A stretch of DNA of 64,000 nt, from NCBI RefSeq assembly GCF_018861025.1, contig NZ_JAHKQH010000001.1:61652-125651 (forward strand), read 5' to 3'. Shown piece by piece: positions 44,226 to 54,534 of the stretch. This DNA is from Psychrosphaera sp. B3R10. GTDB lineage: Bacteria > Pseudomonadota > Gammaproteobacteria > Enterobacterales > Alteromonadaceae. Numbering within the stretch: position 1 is the first letter of the stretch; the number at the start of each line of letters is the position of its first letter. The position numbers and the translations under genes were made by a program. A model generated the notes under the pieces. That model saw nothing but the letters and a program-made list of their open reading frames with translations, searched no databases and was not told the DNA's origin.

Positions 44226-44729
44226 ATGTCATCACTTCCCTATTTAAATGGTTATTCGCCAAACTTGATTGATCAGATCGAGCGGCTAATTGATAACAAC
44301 AAACTTGCGCAATATTTGTTTTCTCGTTACCCACAAAATCATGAGTTTAAAAACGATAAACAACTACGTGACTATGTCATGGCGATTAAGAATCAATTTC
44401 TCAAAAAATCGGCTCCCATTAATAAAATTCAATACGACAACAAATTACACGTGGTAAAAAATGCACTTGGCACCCACACTTACGTGTCTCGGATCCATGG
44501 CAGTAAATTAAAAAGTAAAAACGAAATTAGGATCAGCTCCATATTTAAACTGGCCCCAGAGCCCTTTTTAAATATGATCACGGTACATGAATTAGCCCAC
44601 GTAAAAGAGCTTGAACACAACAAAGCTTTTTATAAACTTTGCACCCATATGCTACCCAATTACCACCAACTAGAGTTTGATACGCGGGTTTATCTTACCT
44701 ACCTTGAAACACAAAAAGGCGAAAATTAA
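44226..44729 (+). CDS. YgjP-like zinc metallopeptidase
   Basis: A 167-residue cytoplasmic protein with the zinc motif HELAH in ITVHELAHVKELEHNKAFYKLCTHMLP; the third ligand is probably the His of KELEHNKAF. This arrangement matches the YgjP/M48-like minimal metalloproteases. The stop codon overlaps the ATG of the next gene (TAATG). The physiological role is unknown. Confidence 0.8.
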   Translation: MSSLPYLNGYSPNLIDQIERLIDNNKLAQYLFSRYPQNHEFKNDKQLRDYVMAIKNQFLKKSAPINKIQYDNKLHVVKNALGTHTYVSRIHGSKLKSKNEIRISSIFKLAPEPFLNMITVHELAHVKELEHNKAFYKLCTHMLPNYHQLEFDTRVYLTYLETQKGEN

Positions 44730-45412
44730 TGCAACCCCAAGCCGACCCGTTTATTGTTCCTAAGTGCCTAGAAGAGATTGCTGTGGTGTTTGAAGATGAA
44801 CACTTAATCGTGATAAACAAACCCACAAAGCTACTGAGCTTGTCGGGAAAACACCCTTTGAACATAGACTCAGTTCACCATCGGATTTGTAAAGATTTCC
44901 CAACCGCGACACTTATTCACCGACTCGACTTTGGTACATCAGGTTTGATGTTGTTGGCCTTAAATAAAGACATCAACAAATTGTTATGTAAGCAATTTAG
45001 TGAACGTACTGTGATTAAACACTATGAAGCCGTGCTCGATGGCCAGGTAAGTCAACTCGAAGGGGAAATTGCTATTCCAATCACAAAAGACGTCGAAGGT
45101 TTTCCGTTACAAAAAGTATGTTATGACACCGGAAAAATAGCTAAAAGCCAATTTGAAGTGATTACTTTTAATGCCGCAAATAATACCACTACAGTTCGAT
45201 TCAAACCGAGTACAGGTCGCACTCACCAACTTCGATTGCACGCCCTTAGTTTTGGTCATCCTATTATCGGTTGTGACTTATATGATAAAGAACAGTCCTT
45301 TTTTAAAGCCGACCGACTCATGTTGCATGCAAGTTTTTTGCAATTTTTGCACCCAAAAAGCGGTGACCCAATGACGTTTGAGTCTGACAGTGGTTTTGTA
45401 TTTAATGATTAA
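44729..45412 (+). CDS. RluA-family pseudouridine synthase
   Basis: A 227-residue RNA-modifying enzyme. The catalytic Asp lies in LIHRLDFGTSGLMLLALNK; KHYEAVLDG, then TGRTHQLRLHALSFGHPIIGCDLYD, are family marks. It has no S4 domain and resembles the short RluA-type enzymes of TIGR01621 kind. Its RNA target is not evident. It is translationally coupled to the metallopeptidase gene. Confidence 0.88.
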   Translation: MQPQADPFIVPKCLEEIAVVFEDEHLIVINKPTKLLSLSGKHPLNIDSVHHRICKDFPTATLIHRLDFGTSGLMLLALNKDINKLLCKQFSERTVIKHYEAVLDGQVSQLEGEIAIPITKDVEGFPLQKVCYDTGKIAKSQFEVITFNAANNTTTVRFKPSTGRTHQLRLHALSFGHPIIGCDLYDKEQSFFKADRLMLHASFLQFLHPKSGDPMTFESDSGFVFND

Positions 45413-45661
45413 AAAGTGTTTCCACAACGACACCTTCCCCTCACAAACTCGGCGTTGAAACATTCTGGTGCATAACTACTTTCCATAATTCATTTTAAGG
45501 AAAACCAATTGAATTTGTCATCCCCCCCCTTAGTTTGTTAATGTCAAAATATGTCGTTGAAAGGACGTAGGTACCAAAGTGGAGTTCAAATATTTTTTCT
45601 TATGTTCTTCGAACTACGTGACTGAACTTAATCGCAAAACTAAAAAAAGGAAAGTCGCTTA

Positions 45662-46402
45662 GTGTTACGTCTACTATCCTCATGCCTACTACTAATATTA
45701 TGCTTTGACGCCGCGGCAAAACTACAAAAATACAACTCACTATACACCTACTACTCTAAGCCCCCTTTTATTGTCGATGTTCAAAAAAAAGCGGGATTGT
45801 TTTACGATTTTGCTCGGTATTTATCGGAGAAAAATCCAGGTGCTATATTTAATGTTATTTACATACCGCGAAAAAGACTTGAACAGCAATTAAAAAATGG
45901 ACAACTCGATGGGCCAATACTTGGTGTTAACCCGCTTTGGTTTAATGACAAGCATGAAACCAAATACCTTTGGACTGCGCCTATTTATAACGATATTGAC
46001 GACTTTGTTTCATTAAAAACATCGCCATTTGAGTTTAAGGATATAACTTCGCTGTACAAAAAAAGCTTCGCCGGCGTGTCGGGCCTTTATTATGTTGATT
46101 TAAATGAATTAGTTGCACGTGATAAATTGGACCGAGTAGACACTATTGGTGATCAACAAGTATTAACAATTGTCGAAAAAGGTTGGGTAGATTTAGGTGT
46201 GATTAGTCGTTCAACATACAACTATTTACTTAAACACAAAAAAATTGATAACAATTTTCACCTATCTACCATTCCCCATGAAAGCTTTGAACGTAGGGTA
46301 CTCATCCCTCAAGATCAAAAAGTATGGCATGAGTTTTTGCAACCAATTCTACTGCGCTTACCCCACGATCCAAAATGGCAAAAAATACTAAGCCAATACT
46401 AA
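45662..46402 (+). CDS. Periplasmic solute-binding-like protein
   Basis: A 246-residue GTG-start protein with a signal peptide (MLRLLSSCLLLILCFDAAA) followed by a family-3 solute-binding fold (LYTYYSKPPFIVDVQKKAGLFYDFARYLSEK..., later GVSGLYYVDLNELV and KGWVDLGVISRSTYNYLL). GGAAAG precedes the start. There is no ABC permease or kinase neighbour, so it may be a stand-alone sensor or chemotaxis ligand-binder. The ligand (amino acid-like) is not determinable. Confidence 0.75.
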   Translation: MLRLLSSCLLLILCFDAAAKLQKYNSLYTYYSKPPFIVDVQKKAGLFYDFARYLSEKNPGAIFNVIYIPRKRLEQQLKNGQLDGPILGVNPLWFNDKHETKYLWTAPIYNDIDDFVSLKTSPFEFKDITSLYKKSFAGVSGLYYVDLNELVARDKLDRVDTIGDQQVLTIVEKGWVDLGVISRSTYNYLLKHKKIDNNFHLSTIPHESFERRVLIPQDQKVWHEFLQPILLRLPHDPKWQKILSQY

Positions 46403-46723
46403 ATACAGAATTTCAATTTGAACATGGACGTAAACCTGTTTGTAATCCATTTCCTATAAAAAAACAACGACAATTTACATCCAACGAAAAACGTTTTAAC
46501 GAAAATCAAACCAATTATTTTATGCGGCTATTAACCATATAAAAACGATTTCGTTGACTCAAATCCAATAAATCCCAAGCAGTTATTACCACTCTAAACC
46601 GCATTCTATTTTATGGCTTATTTCTACTGACTATTATTTGACTTGCCATTGTTAACAATTTACAGTTCACAAAACAAACAATAAATCAGTTACGTAAATA
46701 ATTGAAACAATAAGCAGGTAAAT
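46403..46723. other. AT-rich intergenic region
   Basis: About 320 bases between the solute-binding-like gene and the large lipoprotein gene. No gene, strong stem-loop or repeat was seen; it presumably contains the lipoprotein promoter, since AGGT lies just before the ATG. Confidence 0.5.
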
Positions 46724-49700
46724 ATGAAAACATTAATGGGGCAACAGCCTTTTAATAAATATTTGTGGCGAATACTAATTCTCACGGTAGCCGCAAATAT
46801 CGCGGCGTGTTCAGCTAAAGATGACGATGACGTTAAAACTGAGCAACCCATTAAGTACGAAACTGGCGTTTTCATCGACTCACCCGTCGCCAACATTGAT
46901 TATCAAACAGAAAATACCAACGGAAAAACAAACTCCTCTGGTGAGTTTCAATACCTGCCTGGAGATAAAATTACATTTTATATTGATAATATCTCGCTTC
47001 CACAAGTGCCCGCTTCTAGCGTAATTACCCCAGTAGATATTGCTAGAGCCGCGAGCGATGACCTAGATACGCAATCCAGCATCGCGGTCAATATTGCGCG
47101 CTTATTGCAAACTTTAGATAACGATGGCAATCCTGACAACGGTATTGAAATCGAGCAAGACCTAGTCGCAGACTCTGCAATTGATTTTTCACTACAACAA
47201 GTGGCATTTGAAACTGCGTTTATTTCTGTGCTACCTGAAAAAAACCTCGTCTCGGCAGAGACCGCAATTACTCATATAGAGAAAGTACTTACAGATAGCG
47301 GCATGGATACTTCGGTTATCACAAATTTTTCACTAATTGATAATAATGGTGAAACTGGCGGTGGTGAAACTGGCGGCGGCGAAACTGGCGGTGGCGAAAC
47401 TGGCGGTGGTGAAACTGGCGGCGGTGAATCTGGCGGCGGTGAAACTGGCGGAGATGTAAGTTTAACTTCTCTGCCTAAAGTTATTACGAATACAAACGGC
47501 TTCTCACAGCAAGTTGAGCTTAATGGATCGCTGCAAAAGCTGGTCACTTTAGAGCTGGATATTGCTCAAAACTATGCAAGCTTAAGCTTATTTTCGGACG
47601 ACTCATTACTGATAGACAACATCGACATCCCGGCAGCAGGTTCACATACCTTGCAAGTTCTTGTCGAGCTTTCAAAAACGGGTCCACAAGAATTTAAATT
47701 TGTTGGCCGAACTTCAGACATCACCATTAATGCAGTGACAGTCACTGACATTTCACAACAAATGGCGAGCTTCACAGATATCTCTGAACAGATTGGTTTA
47801 CAGACCGAAGATACATTTAAATATGGCGGACCTTCCGTAGGTGATGTAAATAATGACGGGCATTATGACTTTGTAACCGCCAATCACAATTACATCCCCC
47901 CACAACTCGTCACTAATAATGGTGATAATACGGTTACGATAAAACGCCTATTTCCAGGAGCTCAAGATTTTCATGGTAACGCATTGGGTGATTATGATAA
48001 CGATGGTGATCTGGACATAATGGTCGCGTTAGGTGGGGCAAATGGCACAAGCCCAACGTCATATGCTTTGTTGCAAAACAACAATGGTGTATTTGAAAAC
48101 GTTGCAGTAGAAGTTGGCATCAATACGCCAGCACGCGGACGAGCGCCTCGATGGGTCGATTTTGACTTAGACGGTGATCTTGACGTGATGCTTGCTAATG
48201 CAAAAACACCAAACAACGACGGTCCAATCCAGCTATTTTACCGCAACATGGGTGATGGTACGTTTACCCAAGCACGGGTACCTGGTGTTGAAAGTCAAAA
48301 TTCTGAACGTGTGTTGATCACAGATGTAAATGGTGACCAAATAGATGACCTAGTGATGTATTCGCCATTATCTATTTGGCAAGGCAACGGTAATTTCACG
48401 TTTACCAATGTGACCAATACAATTCTACCGGAGGAACTTCGCAATGTTTGGGGCATTAATGCAATAACCGATGTTGATGTGGATAACGATGGAAACTTAG
48501 ATCTTTATTTAGCCTTTGGTAAAACACATTATCAGTTATCCAGAAAGTCTATCGACTTCAACCCAACCAACGGCGAGCTGAATATTCATGATGATGGTGA
48601 AAAAGGCACAACGTTAATCGACTTTACCGCACAAGGTGCGGTCACACTTTCCGATCTTGGTTTAACCTACCGTCAATGGAATGGTGATTATCCGATCTTT
48701 TTAGGCCAAGATAAAACACGTCATGTTGTCAAAGCTGAAGGCTTCCAACCTAATCAGCTGCCCGCCGAAATGCTAAATGCCGACGAAACGCTAACAATTA
48801 ACCAAGACGACGCGACTGGTTGGGCCGAAGAGCGATCAGTAAATGGTCTTTATATTGGTCATACAGGGGACGGCAACTGGAAAGCAGAATGGGTACGTGA
48901 TCAAGATATTTATTGGAATGTATCATTCACCCTAACCAATTTAAGTGACGTCAGCTATGACTGGACACCAAACAATCGTAACGGCCAAGACTACTTACTG
49001 CTAAATCAAGGCGGCAAGTTTGTCGATGCTAGCGCAGATTGGAATATACCAAAAGGTGGTGATCACTGGGGCGTTACGCACGGTGATTTCAACAATGATG
49101 GTTGGAATGACCTATTTGTTTACCGCTATGGATTTTTGCAGGAACGTATTTCAGATCTCCTGCTATTGAACACAGGTGACAATAGTTTTGTCACGACCCA
49201 TATGCACGGTGCGTTTGATATTACCGACAATGGACATGGCGACATGGGTCAAGCATTTGACTTCGATAAAGATGGTTCTGTCGATATGTTAAGTGGTAGC
49301 GAAGAAGGTGGTCATTGGTATTTGTGGCAAAACAAATCAATTAACGACAATAACTATTTACTTGTTGATGTCGGTTACAGTCCACTAAAAAATGTCGATT
49401 CTATGTCTGCGGAAATTATTGTGACTTTGGATTCAGATATTACCTATAAAAAACGTGTTGGATCAGCTGGCGAAGTATTTTCAGCGGGTGTTATTGATAC
49501 CGTGCATTTTGGTCTAGGTAAAGCTTCTAACGTCAGTTCAGTCCAGGTGAAATGGCGTAATGGCGAAACCGTATTCATAAACAATGTGACGGCAAATTCA
49601 ATCATCTCGACTGACGATGCTGCAAATCCAATCCCAGTGGCGATAAACTTAGGCAGTACTGAAATTAAGTTACGTCAGGGTACAGATATTTCTCTGGAGC

Positions 49701-51106
49701 CGGTTTTCACGCCATTAAATGCTAAGCCAGATTTAGTTTGGTCGTCTAGCGATGCCGCAATAGCAACCGTCGATGCGCAGGGCATTGTAAGCGGGCTTAC
49801 AGTTGGTGATGTAACCATTACAGCAACATCGAACCTAGACACTACGGTTTTTGCTGCAGTAACGGTAAAAGTCGGTGAGTTTGAGGTTATTAAAGTTTCA
49901 GACGTCAAAATTTCGGGTGATGAACAAGCATTTTATGTTGCTCAACAAACCCAGTTAACTGTCGCCACTGCGCCTAGCGACGCGGATAACTCAGCTGTCA
50001 CATGGAGCAGCAGTAATGAAACCGTAGCGACTATCGATGCAGCTGGCCTTGTTTCAAACCTTTCTGTTGGCAGCACTAAAATCACAGCGACAGCAGATGA
50101 CAGTAAAGATGCCACTTTAGTTTCTGATTCTGTGGATATAACCATTGAAACGTTTTTAGCGCAATCCATCGAATTTGACGATGACAGCAAATACACCACA
50201 GAACTTCCTGTAGATATTCTCTTAGATGTTACGGTAAATTATCACGCTGGGTCAGGACAAACCGTTAGTGACGCCGGTATAACATTTTACGTAAGAGAGC
50301 TTAATTCAGCTTGGGTTCCTGTTAATGACCTCATACTGACTGATCTAACCTCTGTAGGAACGGAGTCGGGAACAGCCACCAACTCGTTTGATTTGATTGA
50401 CCTTAAGATCACCTCTGAACTAGACGCTGGAAACTTCTATTTCCTGTTCGTTAAATTTTCTAACGACAAAGGCGAAAGTGTAAACAAGGGAATATCACCG
50501 TTAAACATTGTTGCCGCTAGTGGCACAAACACTGGTGGCAGTGGTGGCAGTAGCAGCAGTGGTAACGGTAATAGCAGCACTGCAGGCGATGTTTGCACCG
50601 ACTCTGATAACCTATTGAGTTGCGGTAATTTTAATGGTGAAGAAGCCGATACAAGTGAATGGTATAGCTATGCTAGGGATAACTACACTACTGACCTTTC
50701 TAATGAAATTTCAGTTAGCACCGAACAAGCAAATGGGGGCAACAGTAGCATCAAATTTGCATTTAATGACGCAGGTACAGAGCAACATATCATTTTAAAA
50801 GGCGTGAAATTTGAGGTACCTAGCGCTGGAGAGTATCAATTTAGTGCCGACGTTTTAGGGACTAACTTATCAACCGGAAGTGACTACATTATTGAAATTT
50901 CAATTCGACTTGAAAGCACACCAGAAGCAGCTGAGACATACAAACTCTGGCATAAAAAGTCAGCTGATGTTTGGCATACGTTATCTACAACACAAACATT
51001 ACCAGTAGGCGAATATATTGTTGGATTCAAAGTATTCAGCCCGGGATTTGCAAATACATTAACGCTTGATTACTACTTTGATAATTTAACGATTAAAAAG
51101 TTATAG
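46724..51106 (+). CDS. Large multidomain lipoprotein (VCBS/FG-GAP, ASPIC, Ig-like)
   Basis: A 1460-residue surface or periplasmic lipoprotein; the lipobox is IAAC near residue 29 (ANIAACSAKDDDD). Order: a domain with GEFQYLPGD (35-190), a Gly-Glu-Thr linker (209-243), a beta-sandwich part, Asp-rich FG-GAP/VCBS repeats (DVNNDGHYDFV, DYDNDGDLDIMV, DFDLDGDLDVML, DVDVDNDGNLDLYL, DFNNDGWNDLFV, DFDKDGSVDML) that bind Ca2+, an ASPIC/UnbV-like part (VHFGLGKASNVSSVQVKWRNG), two BIG2 Ig-like domains (WSSSDAAIATVDAQGIVSGL, WSSSNETVATIDAAGLVSNL), a Gly/Ser linker and a carbohydrate-binding-like C-terminal domain. Likely an adhesin or polysaccharide-binding protein. Confidence 0.8.
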   Translation: MKTLMGQQPFNKYLWRILILTVAANIAACSAKDDDDVKTEQPIKYETGVFIDSPVANIDYQTENTNGKTNSSGEFQYLPGDKITFYIDNISLPQVPASSVITPVDIARAASDDLDTQSSIAVNIARLLQTLDNDGNPDNGIEIEQDLVADSAIDFSLQQVAFETAFISVLPEKNLVSAETAITHIEKVLTDSGMDTSVITNFSLIDNNGETGGGETGGGETGGGETGGGETGGGESGGGETGGDVSLTSLPKVITNTNGFSQQVELNGSLQKLVTLELDIAQNYASLSLFSDDSLLIDNIDIPAAGSHTLQVLVELSKTGPQEFKFVGRTSDITINAVTVTDISQQMASFTDISEQIGLQTEDTFKYGGPSVGDVNNDGHYDFVTANHNYIPPQLVTNNGDNTVTIKRLFPGAQDFHGNALGDYDNDGDLDIMVALGGANGTSPTSYALLQNNNGVFENVAVEVGINTPARGRAPRWVDFDLDGDLDVMLANAKTPNNDGPIQLFYRNMGDGTFTQARVPGVESQNSERVLITDVNGDQIDDLVMYSPLSIWQGNGNFTFTNVTNTILPEELRNVWGINAITDVDVDNDGNLDLYLAFGKTHYQLSRKSIDFNPTNGELNIHDDGEKGTTLIDFTAQGAVTLSDLGLTYRQWNGDYPIFLGQDKTRHVVKAEGFQPNQLPAEMLNADETLTINQDDATGWAEERSVNGLYIGHTGDGNWKAEWVRDQDIYWNVSFTLTNLSDVSYDWTPNNRNGQDYLLLNQGGKFVDASADWNIPKGGDHWGVTHGDFNNDGWNDLFVYRYGFLQERISDLLLLNTGDNSFVTTHMHGAFDITDNGHGDMGQAFDFDKDGSVDMLSGSEEGGHWYLWQNKSINDNNYLLVDVGYSPLKNVDSMSAEIIVTLDSDITYKKRVGSAGEVFSAGVIDTVHFGLGKASNVSSVQVKWRNGETVFINNVTANSIISTDDAANPIPVAINLGSTEIKLRQGTDISLEPVFTPLNAKPDLVWSSSDAAIATVDAQGIVSGLTVGDVTITATSNLDTTVFAAVTVKVGEFEVIKVSDVKISGDEQAFYVAQQTQLTVATAPSDADNSAVTWSSSNETVATIDAAGLVSNLSVGSTKITATADDSKDATLVSDSVDITIETFLAQSIEFDDDSKYTTELPVDILLDVTVNYHAGSGQTVSDAGITFYVRELNSAWVPVNDLILTDLTSVGTESGTATNSFDLIDLKITSELDAGNFYFLFVKFSNDKGESVNKGISPLNIVAASGTNTGGSGGSSSSGNGNSSTAGDVCTDSDNLLSCGNFNGEEADTSEWYSYARDNYTTDLSNEISVSTEQANGGNSSIKFAFNDAGTEQHIILKGVKFEVPSAGEYQFSADVLGTNLSTGSDYIIEISIRLESTPEAAETYKLWHKKSADVWHTLSTTQTLPVGEYIVGFKVFSPGFANTLTLDYYFDNLTIKKL
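47348..47452 (+). repeat. Seven 15-bp in-frame repeats encoding GETGG
   Basis: Seven tandem 15-base units encode GETGG five times, then GESGG and GETGG. Synonymous differences between units (ggt/ggc, act/tct) show limited divergence. This is a coding linker in the large lipoprotein and not a CRISPR array. Confidence 0.95.
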
Positions 51107-51488
51107 CAATAATTTACCCCATATAAGTCAGATTTTGCGCCGTGGATTTACCTAAAAATAGAGCCTTGTCACTGAATCTGACTTTTACATTTTAAATATA
51201 ATCAAACTCCACTTTTGTCGTTATTTAACTTCACTTTTCATGTAGACCACTCTACAAATTCCATACAAACATAGCACCAACAAAGTGCAAAAGCCCCACA
51301 AGAGGGCAATTGCGTTTGAAATAATTAATTACAAAAACGCATAAGAGGGGGTTAATCTTACATTTCACCTACAATCTTAATAAAATATTCTAATTTCCCC
51401 TTAAAACAAACAAAATCCATTAACCTGCAACTGTGGTTAACATCTTGCTTTGTCTTACTCACAAAATATATTACAGCGGAGTAATAGT
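51107..51488. other. Intergenic region before the chemotaxis receptor
   Basis: About 380 bases without a convincing gene. It starts with the stem-loop at 51125-51184; the rest is AT-rich with no clear promoter motif. Confidence 0.5.
51125..51184 (+). terminator. Possible terminator of the large lipoprotein gene
   Basis: AAGTCAGATT and AATCTGACTT are perfect 10-bp inverted arms separated by 40 bases, beginning 18 bases after the stop codon and followed by TTAC. The large loop makes it less certain than a classic terminator. Confidence 0.5.
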
Positions 51489-53627
51489 GTGCGTAGCTCT
51501 TCAATGGCCTTGAGCCCTTCTGAACAATCTTGGCTCCCATGGTTTGGTGAAAATGGCAAACTTTCACTTGGGTTGTCTTGTTATCTAAATAATCAGCATT
51601 ATGGATTTATTGAAAAAACTTTCGAAGGAATAGCAACAACACGTCTAGAATTACTGCGCGATTGGACTGAAAACCAATGGCATAGCCTACAAAACATTGC
51701 TGATGAAATTCGTAACTTAACCACTAAAGAGGTATCTGACGCATTAAATGCAAAATTAAAACAATCCTCTGACATGTCAGAATTGTTTGTCATAGACCAA
51801 CAAGGTACGGTACTTTCATCCTCTTATACTAACCAAATAGGGGTAAGAGTCGCAGAGGGAAGAGTACTCAAAGAAGCTTTTTCTGAACCTTTTCTGCATG
51901 GGCCATACGTTGACCAAACAACCTTGAAACTAGGAAACACATCATCTAAGTTCCATGATGCCGTTACTTTAATGTTTTACCTGCCTTTAACCTTAAATAA
52001 CAACCAAAAAATATGCCTTTGCGGCCGTGTCCCAAACGATGTTCTAGGTGATTTAATTCAGCGTGAAGCTGGGCACATTTATCAAGATTCCGGCGATAAC
52101 TACTTGTTTATGGTGAACTCTAAGTTCGATTCATCGATAAAAACAGGGACCGCATTGTCTCGTTCTCGCTTTGAAGATCGCACCTTCTCGCTTGGTGACA
52201 ACCTAAAAGATGGCGTTAAAACAGAATGGGGCGTTGTAAGAGTTCAACACCATACTGAGCTCGAGTTGAGGTTTACCGACCCAGCTACTGGTCAACTTCA
52301 TCCGGGTGTTAGGGAGACCATTAAAAATGGTCAAAACTTATTTGTCACTTATCCTGGATATTCTGACTACCGCCATATCCCCGTTATTGGTAAAGGACTC
52401 ACCTTCTCGTTACCCGGTTCAAGAGATACATGGGGCATGATGTGTGAAGGTGATTTGGAAGAGGTTTATCGCCGCCGATCACTAAGCCTAAATCTATTAA
52501 AGCTACAGGTTAGTTCTAATATAGTGGTCGCGGCATCTGCACCTATTTGCCACGAACTACTGGGGATGAGTTGGCTAATGTCGGGACTGGCAACACTAGG
52601 ATTGATTGTTATCAGTGGCAAAATATTTAGTAATTTAGGGACCTCAAAAGTCGCTAAACGACTGCAAAAAATGACCGACGTAATAAGAGGGATCGCGGAA
52701 GGCGGCGGTAACTTAAAGCAACGTTTGAAAGTTTCAGTATTACCTAATGATGAAACCGGCCAACTTGGCCGTTGGGTAAATAGTTTTATCGACAGCTTAG
52801 ACAGCACGGTAGGTAAGGTTATCCAAGTCTCAGATGAAGTTAAAGAAGCCAAAACAGTATTAATACAAAAACAAGATGAATTTAGCCTTAATGCCAATCA
52901 AGTGTTGCAAGAGATGCAACAACTCTTAGATCAACTTGAAATGCAATTGGGCAATATTCAAAATGCCACACAGGAAGTAGTGCAAATTCGCTCAGGACTT
53001 GAGTCTGCGGCGGAGCAAAGTGTAAATCAATTTAAAACAGTGCAGACCCAAACTGATGAAATAAGAGGGTCTATAGAGCAATCTACGTCTACAATTCAGG
53101 ATTTAAACAACCATGCAAATAATGTTGGGTCCGTTGTTGGCATGATCAGCCAAGTCGCCGATCAAACAAACTTACTGGCATTAAATGCGGCTATAGAGGC
53201 TGCCCGAGCTGGCGAACAGGGCCGTGGTTTTGCGGTTGTTGCAGATGAAGTTAGAAACTTAGCCAGAAGAACCGGCGAAGCGACTGCTGAAATAAGTATA
53301 TTGGTAACCAACATTCAGGAAAATGCCAAACACGCCGTTACGGTAATGGAAGATGGTGTCGCTGGTATTGAGCAAGGGCTGTTGTCAACTGAAGAAACAC
53401 TAACCGATGACCAAGGGTTAGGCAGCACAGTGGCTCACATGTTATCGACATTATCTGACATAAACCAAAAAGGCACCGAACAGCTTGAAAGTGCAAAACA
53501 GGTGGCCGATATTACATCGTCTTTGCAAGCTTCATTGTCGGAAGTAAAAGTGAGTACAAGCTCAGTTGACGTCAGTGCTGTACGACTTGAACGTCTGATG
53601 TCACGATTCCAAGTGTCAGAAAACTAA
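51489..53627 (+). CDS. Methyl-accepting chemotaxis protein
   Basis: A 712-residue chemoreceptor. Residues 1-370 form a Cache-type sensor region ([53 protein letters not shown] end); a membrane helix follows at about 380-400, then HAMP-like sequence and the signalling hairpin [45 protein letters not shown] at 51489 is chosen because GGAG precedes it by 7 bases; a TTG at 51450 is in frame. No N-terminal signal or membrane helix is visible before the sensor region, a topology seen in a known marine MCP family, so whether the sensor lies outside or inside is unclear. Confidence 0.85.
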   Translation: MRSSSMALSPSEQSWLPWFGENGKLSLGLSCYLNNQHYGFIEKTFEGIATTRLELLRDWTENQWHSLQNIADEIRNLTTKEVSDALNAKLKQSSDMSELFVIDQQGTVLSSSYTNQIGVRVAEGRVLKEAFSEPFLHGPYVDQTTLKLGNTSSKFHDAVTLMFYLPLTLNNNQKICLCGRVPNDVLGDLIQREAGHIYQDSGDNYLFMVNSKFDSSIKTGTALSRSRFEDRTFSLGDNLKDGVKTEWGVVRVQHHTELELRFTDPATGQLHPGVRETIKNGQNLFVTYPGYSDYRHIPVIGKGLTFSLPGSRDTWGMMCEGDLEEVYRRRSLSLNLLKLQVSSNIVVAASAPICHELLGMSWLMSGLATLGLIVISGKIFSNLGTSKVAKRLQKMTDVIRGIAEGGGNLKQRLKVSVLPNDETGQLGRWVNSFIDSLDSTVGKVIQVSDEVKEAKTVLIQKQDEFSLNANQVLQEMQQLLDQLEMQLGNIQNATQEVVQIRSGLESAAEQSVNQFKTVQTQTDEIRGSIEQSTSTIQDLNNHANNVGSVVGMISQVADQTNLLALNAAIEAARAGEQGRGFAVVADEVRNLARRTGEATAEISILVTNIQENAKHAVTVMEDGVAGIEQGLLSTEETLTDDQGLGSTVAHMLSTLSDINQKGTEQLESAKQVADITSSLQASLSEVKVSTSSVDVSAVRLERLMSRFQVSEN

Positions 53628-53663
53628 CCACAAAGCATGTTAACAACTTAAAAGAAAAAGCTT

Positions 53664-53703
53664 AGTAAGCAGCAGTAATTGATCTACTTTACTGTTGCTT
53701 ACT
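53664..53703 (+). terminator. Terminator of the chemotaxis receptor gene
   Basis: AGTAAGCAGCAGTAA pairs with TTTACTGTTGCTTACT (one mismatch) with a 9-base loop, 36 bases after the stop codon. The tail is not T-rich, so it may act partly by mRNA stabilisation. Confidence 0.6.
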
Positions 53704-53731
53704 GATACTTTAACACATTGATGTAAATACT

Positions 53732-53768
53732 AAAAAAGCTTCACCTTCATTGTTTTTACAGCAAGGTG
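53732..53768 (-). terminator. Terminator of the siderophore-interacting protein gene
   Basis: On the minus strand CACCTT pairs with AAGGTG around a 15-base loop and is followed by GAAGCTTTTTTAG, 16 bases beyond the stop codon of the siderophore-interacting protein. Confidence 0.6.
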
Positions 53769-53784
53769 TTTCAACCTCTCCCTG

Positions 53785-54510
53785 CTAGCGTTTCTGATTC
53801 CAGTAAGCACTCGCATATAACTTTGATTTATCGTATTGGCAATGTGAATTCAAATGCCCTTTTAATTGCTTAACAACACTGGCTTCCGCTGCAATAAAAA
53901 TTGCCGTTTCTCGCAGGTTCTTACCACATAATTTAAGCCCAGTTAAAAACTCGTCAGTTAACTTATTGGCGGTTACTAACCAGTGGATATCTATCCTCGG
54001 GGGTGCTGAAAACTGTTGAATATCGGCTTGCTCTGGCACCTGAATATAAGCGTGTCCTGTTGCATTTTTAGGTAACATTTCTAAAGTCGCCGCGATTGCT
54101 GGCAAAGCGGTTATGTCGCCAAAAAATAAATGTTGCTGTGCAGCTAAATCGGCATGTTTAATATCTCCGGGACCAGCGATGCCAAGAAAATCACCCACTT
54201 TGGCGTTAAGGGCCCAATTGCTTGCTAACCCTTGATGATCATTTACTGCAAAGTCGATAGTTAATGACCGGCTTACCTTGTCAAACGATCTAATAGTGTA
54301 AGAGCGCATCCACTTTTTAAAACCGATATACATGCCAAGCCTAGGTTTATTTGTACCTGAATTGGGATCTGGAAAAATGGCTTTAACATGAGCGCTTTCT
54401 TTCCCTTCAGGAAAGTCAGCGAGCGCATCCCCGGTTAACACAATTCGTTTCATATGTGGTGATAATTGACTTACTGACAAAACTTCAGTCATTCGCATTT
54501 TTGGGCCCAT
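53785..54510 (-). CDS. Siderophore-interacting protein (FAD-dependent ferric reductase)
   Basis: A 241-residue cytoplasmic flavoprotein of the ViuB/YqjH group, which releases iron by reducing ferric siderophores. The flavin motif is MRSYTIRSF, with GPGDIKHADLAAQQHLFFGDITALPAIAATLE typical of the NAD(P)H-binding half and a C-terminal SAYWNQKR. It is co-directional with the DUF2798 gene, 24 bases away. The upstream MarR-type operators suggest regulation by the adjoining MarR protein rather than, or besides, Fur. Confidence 0.9.
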   Translation of the reverse strand: MGPKMRMTEVLSVSQLSPHMKRIVLTGDALADFPEGKESAHVKAIFPDPNSGTNKPRLGMYIGFKKWMRSYTIRSFDKVSRSLTIDFAVNDHQGLASNWALNAKVGDFLGIAGPGDIKHADLAAQQHLFFGDITALPAIAATLEMLPKNATGHAYIQVPEQADIQQFSAPPRIDIHWLVTANKLTDEFLTGLKLCGKNLRETAIFIAAEASVVKQLKGHLNSHCQYDKSKLYASAYWNQKR

Positions 54511-54534
54511 AATTATTTCCTCCGATACTTTAGG

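Noticed and set aside
47348..47452. CRISPR-like array
   Set aside because: The units are 15 bp, directly contiguous with no spacers, and encode GETGG in frame inside the lipoprotein gene.
51489..53627. MCP lacking its first membrane helix as a truncated or novel receptor
   Set aside because: The conserved N-terminal pattern ([10 protein letters not shown]... through the Cache-like region) is what I recall from a known marine MCP family, so it is not evidence of truncation.
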